From Singulisphaera sp. GP187 (lineage in GTDB: Bacteria > Planctomycetota > Phycisphaerae > Phycisphaerales > SM1A02), in contig CAMBXO010000004.1 of NCBI GenBank assembly GCA_945871915.1, positions 62,001-126,000 on the forward strand: a stretch of 64,000 nucleotides of DNA, read 5' to 3'. Below, in pieces: positions 41,313 through 49,333 of this stretch. The position numbers and the translations under genes were made by a program. The notes under the pieces were generated by a model. The model ran no database searches. It saw only the letters and a program-made list of their open reading frames with translations, and was not told the DNA's origin. Positions within the stretch are counted from its first letter, which is position 1, and every line of letters starts with the position of its first letter.

Positions 41313-43367
41313 ATGGTTCCGTTTCGCACCCTCAAGGACTTTGTGCTGGCTCTCGAAGCCGCAGGTGAACTGGCTCGGATCGCCAGCCCAGTCAGTCCAT
41401 TGCTGGTGCCGGGTTGCATGGCTGAACGCCAGTCTCGCAGCCGCTGTGCACATCCATCCTTAAGTGCCGCGACATTCGACCCCGCCAACGCGAGCCTTGG
41501 AGGACGAGCGATCCTTTTTGAGCATGTCGATGGCTGCGACTTTCCGTTAGCCATGAATCTCTACGGAAGTGCTCGTCGCATGGAAATGGCATTGGGTGTG
41601 CATGAGCATCCTCGCGGGCTTGAATCCATCGCTGACCGAATCGCGAGCCTTTCAAAGCCGACGCCTCCACACGGATTGCGTGAAATGCTCGCAAAGGCCA
41701 AGGAGTTCTTGCCGCTCCTGCGAATTCCGCCACGCAGCGTGAAACATGGTCGCTGCCAGGAAATGGTCCAACTCACTTCAAGTGGCCAGGTAGATCTCAG
41801 GCGTTTGCCAATCATCAAATGTTGGCCCTTGGATGGTGATCCGCAGCGAGTCGGTGTTTCGGTTACTGCTGAGCAATCCGGAACCGCTGGCGGTGGTGGT
41901 CGCTTCATCACCTTTGCGGGCATGCACACCATTCACGCCGCCGATCGTGAAGCCGCATCACCGGCGAGTCACAACATTGGCATGTACCGCAGTCAGTTGC
42001 TTGGGCCAACCACACTTGCCATGCACTGGCACATGCATCACGACGGCGCCGCACACTGGCGAAGTTGGAAAAAACTTGGGAAGCCCATGCCGATCGCCAT
42101 TTGTTTTGGCGGCGAAAGCGTGATGGCGTACGGCGCCACCGCACCGCTTCCACCTGGGATCAGCGAGTTGCTGATGTGTGGTTTTCTCAATGGTCGTGGC
42201 ATTCCACTGGTGAAAGCAAAAACGGTTCCGCTTCGCGTGCCAGCCAATAGTGAAATCGTGATTGAAGGATGGGTGAGTACCGAATGCGGACCGCCTGACT
42301 GGGATCCACACGGCAACGAACCCCTCGGTCCCGGCGCCATCTTTGAAGGACCCTTTGGTGACCACACGGGTTTCTATTCGCTTCCAGATCGCTATCCGAT
42401 TATGCAGGTGACCGCCATCACGCACGCCCGCGATGCGATCTTTCCCGCAACGATTGTTGGTCTTCCCCCCCAAGAAGATTTCTGGATGGGTAAGGCGACC
42501 GAGCGCATCTTTCTTCCGCTGCTCAAAACGATCGTGCCTGATGTGGATGATTACCACTTGCCGCGTTTTGGTTGCTTTCACAACGCTGCGTTTGTTCGCA
42601 TTGACAAGGCGTATCCAATGCAGGGTCGTAGGGTGATGAACAGTGTGTGGGGCGCGGGCCAGATGGCGTGGACAAAGATGATCGTTGTTGTGGACGAGGG
42701 TGTTCCCATTCATGATGAGGCACAGGTGCTGTCGACTGTCTTCAAGCGATGCAATTTCAAGCGCGATGTCGAAACTATTCATGGCCCTCTGGACATTCTG
42801 GATCACTCCGCCCCGGCGCACGGCGCTGGTGTGAAATTGGGTTTCGACGCAACCATCAAAGTGGCCGGCGACGAGGCATTTGGTCTTCCGATTGGTGACC
42901 CGCTTATGCCGTCAGCCGCGGAATCCGAGGCATTTCTTGGCTCTTTGCGCACCATGGGTCTGAAAGCTGAAATGCCCGCGTGGGGACATGGTCGTTGCAT
43001 CTTTCTTTCTGTGTGCAAGAGCGAAGCGGGTGATGGAGCCGAATGGATCTCGCGCATTGCCAAGACGCTTCCAACGGCTCCCGGCCTTGCCGACATGATG
43101 GTGTTGGTGGACGATGGCGTGGATCTGCACGATTGGGAGCGTGTGCTTTTCTTTATGGTCGCCAATGCAGATTTTGGTCGCGACCTTTACAGACATGGCC
43201 ATCGCCTTGCAATTGATGCAACACGAAAACTTCCGGGCGATGCGCGCGGGGGGTACGCCGTGCGGCGATATCCGCCACTGGTCGGTTTTGATGACGCCAC
43301 GATGTCACGGGCCAGGACAGTGGAGCAGGCATCACAGTTACCCGTGAACGAACCCCGTGCGTGCTAG
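41313..43367 (+). CDS. UbiD family decarboxylase
   Basis: UbiD enzymes use prenylated FMN to decarboxylate aromatic or unsaturated acids, in ubiquinone, menaquinone or aromatic metabolism. The 684-residue protein is longer than E. coli UbiD (about 497), like menaquinone-pathway homologues. Key segments are AICFGGESVMAYGATAPLP, VTAITHARDAIFPATIVGLP and PPQEDFWMGKATERIFLP, where the catalytic acidic residues lie. I start at ATG 41313, where homology begins (MVPFRTLKDFV). A UbiX-type flavin prenyltransferase is not nearby. nuoC follows after 12 bases, consistent with a quinone-related role. Confidence 0.88.
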   Translation: MVPFRTLKDFVLALEAAGELARIASPVSPLLVPGCMAERQSRSRCAHPSLSAATFDPANASLGGRAILFEHVDGCDFPLAMNLYGSARRMEMALGVHEHPRGLESIADRIASLSKPTPPHGLREMLAKAKEFLPLLRIPPRSVKHGRCQEMVQLTSSGQVDLRRLPIIKCWPLDGDPQRVGVSVTAEQSGTAGGGGRFITFAGMHTIHAADREAASPASHNIGMYRSQLLGPTTLAMHWHMHHDGAAHWRSWKKLGKPMPIAICFGGESVMAYGATAPLPPGISELLMCGFLNGRGIPLVKAKTVPLRVPANSEIVIEGWVSTECGPPDWDPHGNEPLGPGAIFEGPFGDHTGFYSLPDRYPIMQVTAITHARDAIFPATIVGLPPQEDFWMGKATERIFLPLLKTIVPDVDDYHLPRFGCFHNAAFVRIDKAYPMQGRRVMNSVWGAGQMAWTKMIVVVDEGVPIHDEAQVLSTVFKRCNFKRDVETIHGPLDILDHSAPAHGAGVKLGFDATIKVAGDEAFGLPIGDPLMPSAAESEAFLGSLRTMGLKAEMPAWGHGRCIFLSVCKSEAGDGAEWISRIAKTLPTAPGLADMMVLVDDGVDLHDWERVLFFMVANADFGRDLYRHGHRLAIDATRKLPGDARGGYAVRRYPPLVGFDDATMSRARTVEQASQLPVNEPRAC

Positions 43368-43379
43368 CATTCATCCCCA

Positions 43380-43937
43380 ATGACTGCGGCTCCAAAACTA
43401 GATCATCCCACGCTTCCACTCGTCAAGGAACGATTTCCGGAAACCACTTTTCTGGCTGCGGAATTTCGCGGACAGACAACGCTTGTTGTTCCCAATGAAA
43501 CACTGCACGATGTCGCCCGCTTTCTGTGCGACGATTCTCGTTGTCAGTACAACTTTCTTGCAGATGTCACCGCGGTGGATTACTTGGAGTATCCCGCGCC
43601 GCAACCTGGTCGCTTTGCGGTGGTGTGGAATCTTCTTAGCCACGCCTTTGATCGCCGAATTCGGTTGAAGGTTTTCCTCTCGCCATCCATGGACACGACC
43701 GGCATTGATGTGGATCCGGCCCTCATCGTGGACAGCGTCACGGATTTGTGGGCTGGTGCCGAGTGGCCCGAGCGAGAGGTGTATGACATGTACGGAATTC
43801 GATTCCGCAATCATCCAGACCTTCGTCGCATTCTGATGTGGAAGGATTATCCCGCGCATCCACTTCGCAAGGACTATCCACTGCGAGGCCGCGGTGAACG
43901 CGAGCATTATCAAAAACTCGCTCGCAATTCTGTTTAG
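43380..43937 (+). CDS. nuoC: NADH-quinone oxidoreductase subunit C
   Basis: NuoC is the 30-kDa subunit of the peripheral arm of complex I. The 185 residues end with the family signature [20 protein letters not shown] then RRILM and LRKDYPLRG. Length fits NuoC alone, not a NuoCD fusion. No other nuo gene is in the window; the gene stands alone after ubiD, so either the complex-I genes are scattered or this is a second copy. Confidence 0.92.
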   Translation: MTAAPKLDHPTLPLVKERFPETTFLAAEFRGQTTLVVPNETLHDVARFLCDDSRCQYNFLADVTAVDYLEYPAPQPGRFAVVWNLLSHAFDRRIRLKVFLSPSMDTTGIDVDPALIVDSVTDLWAGAEWPEREVYDMYGIRFRNHPDLRRILMWKDYPAHPLRKDYPLRGRGEREHYQKLARNSV

Positions 43938-44002
43938 GGCGCTTAACGCGGCTGCACGATTTCACACACAGCAACCGGTGGAGCAACTTCTTGTTGATTC
44001 AT

Positions 44003-44258
44003 GGCCGTTTTCTGACCAGAAAGGCCGGTCGCGCCGTGGATTGTTCAGAAATTACAAAGAACCGCGCATGGATCGCCCGATGAATATGGTTCTGGTGGAT
44101 CTGTACCAAAGCGGGAGTGTCGTTGGGAAGCGACCTCCTGATTCGTTTGATGGCCACGGGAACTGGCCTCAACGATCTAAGCGGGCGATGGAAGGGAACT
44201 CGTCGCCCACCAACCAGCAGCAGGAACTGGCCTCCGTTTGGGGCCTTTTCTGTTTTTC
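44003..44258 (+). ncRNA. Candidate structured small RNA with GGGAA hairpin loops
   Basis: The 343 bases between nuoC and the next gene hold a series of stems on the + strand ending in a terminator. (1) 44003-44026: GGCC and TTTCT pair with AGAAAGGCC, 9 bp with a 2-base bulge. (2) 44114-44138: GGAG-T-GTCG pairs with CGACCTCC, loop TTGGGAAG. (3) 44147-44172: TTGA-T-GGCCA pairs with TGGCCTCAA, loop CGGGAAC. (4) 44183-44208: GGGCGATG pairs with CGTCGCCC, loop GAAGGGAACT. (5) the terminator. Stems 2 and 3 share a single bulged T above a 4-bp base. No protein is evident. The 5' end is unknown. GGA-rich loops recall CsrA-binding RNAs, but this is inference. Confidence 0.5.
44229..44258 (+). terminator. 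Rho-independent terminator of the candidate RNA
   Basis: GGCCTC (44229-44234) pairs with GGGGCC (44240-44245), one G-T pair, loop CGTTT, followed by TTTTCTGTTTTT. Confidence 0.72.
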
Positions 44259-44280
44259 GGTTTCTGCAAACGCCTAGGCG

Positions 44281-44907
44281 TCAGGGTTGCGTTGTGACTT
44301 CGCCGCGAAAGGTGATGTCATCCGCTTCCAGCGTGCGATTGGGCCCGGCGCTTTGCAGCGACCAATTCCAAGTGGGTGACGATCCACTCACTTGATACTG
44401 AAGCGGCGTTCCCCAACCGTCACTCAAAATATCCGTTGGAAGATTGAGATCCGCCAATGAACTTGGGGGCGCATTGTGCTGCCGTTCATATGTGCCGATC
44501 GCGCTGTCCACTTGGAAAAGATGGTCGATGGTCTCGATGGCTGGCAATCCACCGGCCACAACAAATGCAGCGGAACTCAACAGGGCAATTCCACCAGCCA
44601 ATGCAAGTGCAATCGCGGGGAAGAAGACGCACCCACCACAACTTCCTAAGAGTCCAATCACCACACCCGCAATCGCAAAGCCTCGCGGCGACCGACCGAT
44701 CGCAATCAGACTCAAAATGAGCCCGACCGGGCAGAGCAATCCGGCCGTGAGTGCAACTCCAACAAGAGATGTGAGAAAACCAGCAAGCCCCAACGTGTTG
44801 GACGCGGGCGGTTCCATGGGCGTGTTCTGAACAAAAATCGGTTCGCGCGGGTTTTGCATGTGACGAATACGCTCATCATAGTCGCTGGTGTTTGGTGACT
44901 CGCTCAT
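44281..44907 (-). CDS. Membrane protein, DUF4190-like, with pseudopilin-like C-terminus
   Basis: The 208-residue protein has a soluble Pro-rich lead, then hydrophobic segments (LAGFLTSLVGVALTAGLLCP, GFAIAGVVIGLLGSCGG, FPAIALALAGGIALLS). This is the DUF4190 pattern (segment, LILSLIAIGRSPRG, segment). The C-terminal 65 residues (IGTYERQHNAPPSSLADLNL, DGWGTPLQYQ) resemble the globular end of type II pseudopilin GspG. Such a fusion is unusual and its role is unknown. I start at the Met 44907; 44928 is an alternative. Divergent from tRNA-Arg. Confidence 0.72.
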   Translation of the reverse strand: MSESPNTSDYDERIRHMQNPREPIFVQNTPMEPPASNTLGLAGFLTSLVGVALTAGLLCPVGLILSLIAIGRSPRGFAIAGVVIGLLGSCGGCVFFPAIALALAGGIALLSSAAFVVAGGLPAIETIDHLFQVDSAIGTYERQHNAPPSSLADLNLPTDILSDGWGTPLQYQVSGSSPTWNWSLQSAGPNRTLEADDITFRGEVTTQP

Positions 44908-44939
44908 GGCAGAACGGCGTAAACTCATCGCGACTCTTT

Positions 44940-45013
44940 GTCCCGGTAGCTCAGTTGGATAGAGCGGGAGCCTTCTAAGCTCCAGGTCGCAGGTTCGAAT
45001 CCTGCCCGGGACG
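44940..45013 (+). tRNA. tRNA-Arg (anticodon TCT)
   Basis: A 74-base tRNA. Acceptor GTCCCGG (44940-44946) pairs with CCGGGAC (45006-45012). Anticodon stem GGAGC/GCTCC encloses CTTCTAA. T-arm GCAGG/CCTGC with TTCGAAT. CCA is not encoded. It reads AGA/AGG. Confidence 0.96.
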
Positions 45014-45064
45014 CTTTCGCGGATCGTCCGCTGCCCGAAGCCGTTTCAGCCCATACTTCGATCC

Positions 45065-46330
45065 GTGCAAATCTCTTCTCGCACATTCAGCCTGAAACCA
45101 TCGCTGTGGCGAACGGCTTGGTTCGTCGTTGCACTGCTGTGGCCGGTGGCCATGCTGAACTACCTCGATCGCCAGATGCTTGCATCCATGAAGTTTTCGG
45201 TGATGCAAGACATGCCAAGCATTGCCACCGATGCAAACTGGGGATTCATGCTCGGACAATTCAAGTGGGTGTATGCGTTCTTAAGTCCACTCGGTGGATT
45301 GGTCGCCGACCGATTTGGGAGGCGCCGCACCATCGTGGCAAGTTTGTGTGCATGGAGTGCCGTGACATGGTTCACTGGCCATGCCACCACCTACAACGAA
45401 CTGTTGTGGACACGCACATTGATGGGATTCAGCGAGGCGTTTTATATTCCTGCCGCGCTGGCTCTGATTGCAGATCATCACGAAGCACGCACGCGATCGC
45501 GCGCCGTCGGCATGCACCAGATGGCGATTTATGCAGGCGTGATGCTGGGCGGTTTCGGTGGATATGTGGCCGATGATTCTTCGCTTGGATGGCGGTGGGC
45601 CTTTCACGCGGCCGGAATCACCGGCATGGTGTACGCCCTTCCGCTTGCACTGCTTCTTGGACGAGCAGCCTCACCCAGTGCAGCAACTCCGAAAGTTCAC
45701 GATCGAGTGATCGTGTTGCTGGGCACCTTACTCAGAAGCCCAGCGTTCCTACTTCTGGTGGCGTGTTTCACCCTGCCGGCGCTCGCAGGATGGGTCGTGC
45801 GAGACTGGATGCCCGCAGTGTTGAAACAACAATTCAATATCGGCCAAGGGCAGGCCGGTGTTTCGGCAACGCTCTATTGGAACATCGCCGCGTTGTGCGG
45901 TGTCATGCTCGGCGGATGGGTCGCGGACGCATGGCAACGCGTGCATCAACGGGGCCGTATTTTCACCAGCGCCATTGGTATTGCATTGCTTGCACCGGCG
46001 CTTTTTGGTGTTGGTAATTCATCCTCCCTTTCCATGGCGGTTGGATTCCTCACACTCTTTGGCCTTGGCTGGGGCCTCTTTGACTGCAACAACATGCCGA
46101 TCCTCTGCCAAATCGCACAACCCTCTGTCCGTGCAACGGGATACGGATTGATGAATTTTGTCAGCATCGGCTGCGGCGGCTTGGCCGATTGGGGATTTGG
46201 AAGTCTTCGCGATGCGCAGATGCCGCTCAATGGAATCTTTGCGATATTCGCTGCCCTCGCCCTCATCGCCGCTGGCTTGATGTTGTGTATTCGACCGAAC
46301 GCCACGCAGTCCGCTCCGCATGGAACGTGA
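45065..46330 (+). CDS. Major facilitator superfamily transporter
   Basis: The 421-residue protein has about 12 hydrophobic segments. The MFS loop 2-3 motif is GGLVADRFGRRRTIV, and the first helix ends in MLNYLDRQMLASM, as in the hexuronate/organic-anion branch of the family. Substrate cannot be assigned. It starts with GTG 51 bases after tRNA-Arg. Its stop codon abuts the stop of the convergent cytochrome gene. Confidence 0.88.
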   Translation: MQISSRTFSLKPSLWRTAWFVVALLWPVAMLNYLDRQMLASMKFSVMQDMPSIATDANWGFMLGQFKWVYAFLSPLGGLVADRFGRRRTIVASLCAWSAVTWFTGHATTYNELLWTRTLMGFSEAFYIPAALALIADHHEARTRSRAVGMHQMAIYAGVMLGGFGGYVADDSSLGWRWAFHAAGITGMVYALPLALLLGRAASPSAATPKVHDRVIVLLGTLLRSPAFLLLVACFTLPALAGWVVRDWMPAVLKQQFNIGQGQAGVSATLYWNIAALCGVMLGGWVADAWQRVHQRGRIFTSAIGIALLAPALFGVGNSSSLSMAVGFLTLFGLGWGLFDCNNMPILCQIAQPSVRATGYGLMNFVSIGCGGLADWGFGSLRDAQMPLNGIFAIFAALALIAAGLMLCIRPNATQSAPHGT

Positions 46331-47491
46331 TCAGTTATCCAACTTGGCGCCCTCATTGATCCACGCCTGAATGAGTCCGATCTGCTGGGCGGTGAGCCGT
46401 GCCCCCTCTTTGGGCGGTGGCATGCGCTTCTTGTTGCCATCGGGCTTCATCACAGCGATGAACATCTCACTCTTGGCTGAATTGCCCTTCATAACAACGG
46501 CCTTCTTGCCAGTTGTCTTGATGAGTTCGTCCATGTGATCAAATGCAATTCCATCTTTCGCTTCTTTGCCACTGTGACACTCAAAGCAACGATCCTTCAA
46601 GAGCGGCATGAGATCATCCTTGAAACTCACCGGTTTACTCGGTGCAATTGGAGCGGTCGGTTTCGCTTGGTCTGCTGGATCTGAAGGCGGCGCTGCGACA
46701 AAATCTGATTCTTGATCGATGCGTGGATCACCACGAACCGCGCCGGGGCTTGCAACAAAAACTTCGACAGGCTTGGGTCCATCGGCTGGCTCTGCTGGCT
46801 TATCCGTTGGCTCTGCTGGCGTATCGGTTTGCTTGGGGGCAACCGTTGGCTCTGCTGGCTTATCCAATGGATCTACCGGCTTAGCCGTTGGATCCGCTGT
46901 TTTCTCCGCGGGCTCTGCCGGCTTATCTGTTGGCGGCAGCGATGGCTCGGCTTGTTCAGCCAATTTGGTATTCAACTTTTCGCCAGCGCGTTGCCATGTC
47001 AGTTTCAATGCCGCTCCAAGCGGTTCCGTGACATGCCCGTCCCCCCATTTCATTTCACCGCCAAGGTGTCCAGACCATGCGACACCTGCGGCAACAACGA
47101 TCGAAAGCAATCGGGTTGCTGCCACCATGCCCGGCCTGGCGTCCGTTCGGGACAGACTTCCAATCGCAACAAGAATGATCGCCGCGATGGTTGTGCCAAT
47201 CGAACTCCACCTGTGCCATTCAAGCCACTCCTCGTTCGTCTCTCCTTCGGCTAGAAACCATCCGGTGAACGATGCCGCGATCGCACATCCCGCTCCCAGC
47301 CAGAAGCAATGAAATGCAAAGTCACCAATTCCTTCTTCACCTCGAAACCAATGCCACACCACCGCAATGACGCCGATGACAAGCAGCGCAATGGGAAAGT
47401 GAAGGACAACGGGATGCAGTTGAGCAGCCACTTCAAGCCACGCAATGGCCAGCGGATCCTGTGCGATTTGTGCGATCAGCATGAAGGACAT
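46331..47491 (-). CDS. DUF2231 membrane protein with C-terminal planctomycete-type cytochrome c domain
   Basis: The 386-residue protein begins with four hydrophobic segments of DUF2231 type (LHPVVLHFPIALLVIGVIAV onward). A Pro/Glu/Ala/Lys linker (about residues 200-275) repeats DKPAEP/TDKPAEP units. The C-terminus is a cytochrome c domain with one CxxCH haem site, CFECHSGKEAKDG, and a MPPPKEG segment likely holding the axial Met. A role in membrane electron transfer is expected. I start at the Met 47491; a longer frame to 47602 crosses a terminator-like hairpin and is unlikely. Confidence 0.82.
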   Translation of the reverse strand: MSFMLIAQIAQDPLAIAWLEVAAQLHPVVLHFPIALLVIGVIAVVWHWFRGEEGIGDFAFHCFWLGAGCAIAASFTGWFLAEGETNEEWLEWHRWSSIGTTIAAIILVAIGSLSRTDARPGMVAATRLLSIVVAAGVAWSGHLGGEMKWGDGHVTEPLGAALKLTWQRAGEKLNTKLAEQAEPSLPPTDKPAEPAEKTADPTAKPVDPLDKPAEPTVAPKQTDTPAEPTDKPAEPADGPKPVEVFVASPGAVRGDPRIDQESDFVAAPPSDPADQAKPTAPIAPSKPVSFKDDLMPLLKDRCFECHSGKEAKDGIAFDHMDELIKTTGKKAVVMKGNSAKSEMFIAVMKPDGNKKRMPPPKEGARLTAQQIGLIQAWINEGAKLDN

Positions 47492-47565
47492 GCTAGTGAG
47501 AACGCTGCCAAGGCCCGGTCTTGCACAAAGCAATCTGAGTTGATGGAGAAAACGCGAAAAACAAC

Positions 47566-47612
47566 AAGGGCGTGAGTCGCCCGGATTTCGCCGAGCGCCC
47601 ACGCCCTTTTTT
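47566..47612. terminator. Hairpin with T-run upstream of the cytochrome gene
   Basis: AAGGGCGTG (47566-47574) pairs with CACGCCCTT (47600-47608), followed by TTTTTT on the + strand. On the minus strand it is trailed by TTGTTGTTTTTCG. It may stop antisense transcripts, or act as a leader attenuator 75 bases before the cytochrome start. Confidence 0.6.
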
Positions 47613-47886
47613 GCATGTTGACCTCAACCCATACGCGGTCGAGGTGTTGACCGATCCATCTAAATTCCGAACCCAGAAACAAGCCTGCGCCACCAATGCA
47701 AGCCATAAAGATGAAGACCATCGGAACAGACCGATAGCCTCATGAGCCACACTCCCCAAGATCACTGGGATCTTGGTGTGCACAAATGTCGCCGTTTTTT
47801 GTGCCATGTCAAGGAAAATCGTTCAGAGATTGTTCAAACACTACGAATTCATTGCTCGCAAGACGGTCACGGACGGCGCAATGGAT
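47613..47886. other. Intergenic stretch without a confident gene
   Basis: These 274 bases between crcB (minus) and the cytochrome gene hold only short open frames. One, 47476-47721 minus, has a hydrophobic start but contains the terminator above. A perfect 8-bp hairpin (47756-47776, loop ACTGG) has no T-run. I see no fluoride-riboswitch consensus. Confidence 0.5.
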
Positions 47887-48378
47887 TCATAACACCGCCT
47901 GAACTCGATTTCGACTCCCAAACCGAGTCCCGGTAGCTAGACCGAGCCAAGCGAATGGAAGCCCAATGGCTAGGGACAAACTCGCCGCAATGATGGCTTC
48001 CCCATGTTGGCCGGTCCGTTCAAGGTCATGGACCTCTAGGCCAAGGGTGCTGAATGTGCTCATTCCGCCGCAAAACCCTGTAATCAACAAAAGTGACAGC
48101 CGATGAGCCCTGACCTCGAAGGGATTCAGGATTTCCGTCTTGATGACCGTCTTGTCTGAAAGAGATCCAAGCAGAAACCGACCGAGCGAGCCTGCCAGAA
48201 ATGATCCAAGCGTGTTGACCATGCTTTGTCGCCGCTGGCCTCGCTGCCATTGCTCAACGCACTCGACTGCAAATGCACTGAATGTCGTGAATCCCCCGAG
48301 CAATCCTGTTGCAAGCGTGGCTGAGAGCCAATTGAATTGCCCCAAGGACGATGGCCAGAAGATGGCCAAGAGGAACAC
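47887..48378 (-). CDS. CrcB/FluC-like fluoride channel, abnormal
   Basis: CrcB proteins export fluoride as small dual-topology dimers. This 163-residue frame has two copies of the pore signature: GLLGGFTTFSAFAVE (about residues 28-42) and GFCGGMSTFSTLGLE (about 104-118). A normal CrcB of about 125 residues has one. The usual first helix and the complete VNxxG second helix before the first copy are missing, since the GTG start directly follows the CDF gene. Between the copies, MVNTLGSFLAGSLGRFLLG can serve as helix 4 of the first unit or helix 2 of the second. It may be a decayed tandem fusion. Function is doubtful. Confidence 0.68.
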   Translation of the reverse strand: MFLLAIFWPSSLGQFNWLSATLATGLLGGFTTFSAFAVECVEQWQRGQRRQSMVNTLGSFLAGSLGRFLLGSLSDKTVIKTEILNPFEVRAHRLSLLLITGFCGGMSTFSTLGLEVHDLERTGQHGEAIIAASLSLAIGLPFAWLGLATGTRFGSRNRVQAVL

Positions 48379-49293
48379 TCATCTGGCCACACGACACCGT
48401 TCACACGTTGCCCGATCGCACGGTTCGGTATGCGCGGTGGCAGTTCCGCCCAAGTTGCGTTCGATGGCCTCTTCCAATTGCGTGGCAATGGTGTGTGCCG
48501 CGTGCAAGTCGGTTGACGAAGGCAACTGCACATGAAAATCCACCCAATGCTCACGACCGCTGTGGCGACTGCGCACCTTATGAAAGGAACAGATTTGCGG
48601 CGACCCACCGCCGGATTTGCAATGGGTTCGCAAGAGTTGCTCAACCCGTGCCAAATCTCCCTGATCCTGTTCATCCATCAGATTTCCAAGCGAACGGCGC
48701 ACCACTCGCCAACCGCAACGAATCAGCCACATGGACATGAGAAATGCGATCAAAGGATCGACCCATTGCACGCCAGTGGTTCGAACAAGAATCAGACTTA
48801 CCATTGCCGCTCCGGTTGTCCACGCATCGGAAAGCAGGTGCAATCCATCCGCTTCAAGAGCTGCGCTGCCACCGACTTTGCTCAGACGAAGCAACCATCC
48901 CCCCACCAATCCGTTGACAACAGCGGTTCCTGCAAGAAGCATCAGACCCATGTCAATTTCTTGAATGAGCGTTTGCCCGGCGCGAAAGTCCAGAACGCAT
49001 TTGAACACCAATGCACCTGCAGCGGCCACGATCAGTCCACCTTCGACACCTGCGGAAATAAATTCCGCTTTCCCGTGCCCGTAGGGATGCGTCGTGTCGG
49101 CTGGTCTGTGTGCCATCCACACGCTCCACACCGCAAGCACCGACGCAGCGACATTCACAAACCCCTCAAGAGCATCGCCAAATACCGCCGTGCTTGAGGT
49201 GATCCGATAGGCGATCAACTTGACCGTGACAAGGGTGAGAGCCACGGCGACGGCAATCCACGCGGCTCGGCGTTCCACGGCACCCAGATCCAT
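48379..49293 (-). CDS. Cation diffusion facilitator transporter
   Basis: CDF proteins export zinc, iron, manganese or cobalt by proton antiport. The 304-residue protein has six hydrophobic segments and the paired metal site: FGDALEGFVN in helix 2 and LHLLSDAWTT in helix 5 (H-x3-D). The C-terminal cytoplasmic domain (about 205-300) includes HKVRSRHSGREHWVDFHV; the extreme C-terminus adds CDRATCERCR, a possible extra metal site. The stop is directly next to the crcB start. Confidence 0.9.
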   Translation of the reverse strand: MDLGAVERRAAWIAVAVALTLVTVKLIAYRITSSTAVFGDALEGFVNVAASVLAVWSVWMAHRPADTTHPYGHGKAEFISAGVEGGLIVAAAGALVFKCVLDFRAGQTLIQEIDMGLMLLAGTAVVNGLVGGWLLRLSKVGGSAALEADGLHLLSDAWTTGAAMVSLILVRTTGVQWVDPLIAFLMSMWLIRCGWRVVRRSLGNLMDEQDQGDLARVEQLLRTHCKSGGGSPQICSFHKVRSRHSGREHWVDFHVQLPSSTDLHAAHTIATQLEEAIERNLGGTATAHTEPCDRATCERCRVAR

Positions 49294-49333
49294 GCGGAAA
49301 GGCTACCCCTTGGATAGGCTTTGCGAATTCTCT

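Noticed and set aside
43894-44277. 127-codon + frame after nuoC
   Set aside because: No recognisable domain; it starts inside nuoC in another frame and covers a run of RNA hairpins and a terminator.
44975-45259. Minus-strand frame ending RPGQDSNLRPGA
   Set aside because: Antisense of tRNA-Arg and of the MFS gene start.
47476-47721. 81-codon minus frame with a hydrophobic start (MVFIFMACIGGAG)
   Set aside because: A terminator-like hairpin lies in its middle and no ribosome binding site is close to the start, so it is unlikely to be a gene.
47613-47886. Fluoride riboswitch near crcB
   Set aside because: I searched by eye for the conserved crcB-motif sequence near crcB and the CDF gene and did not find it.
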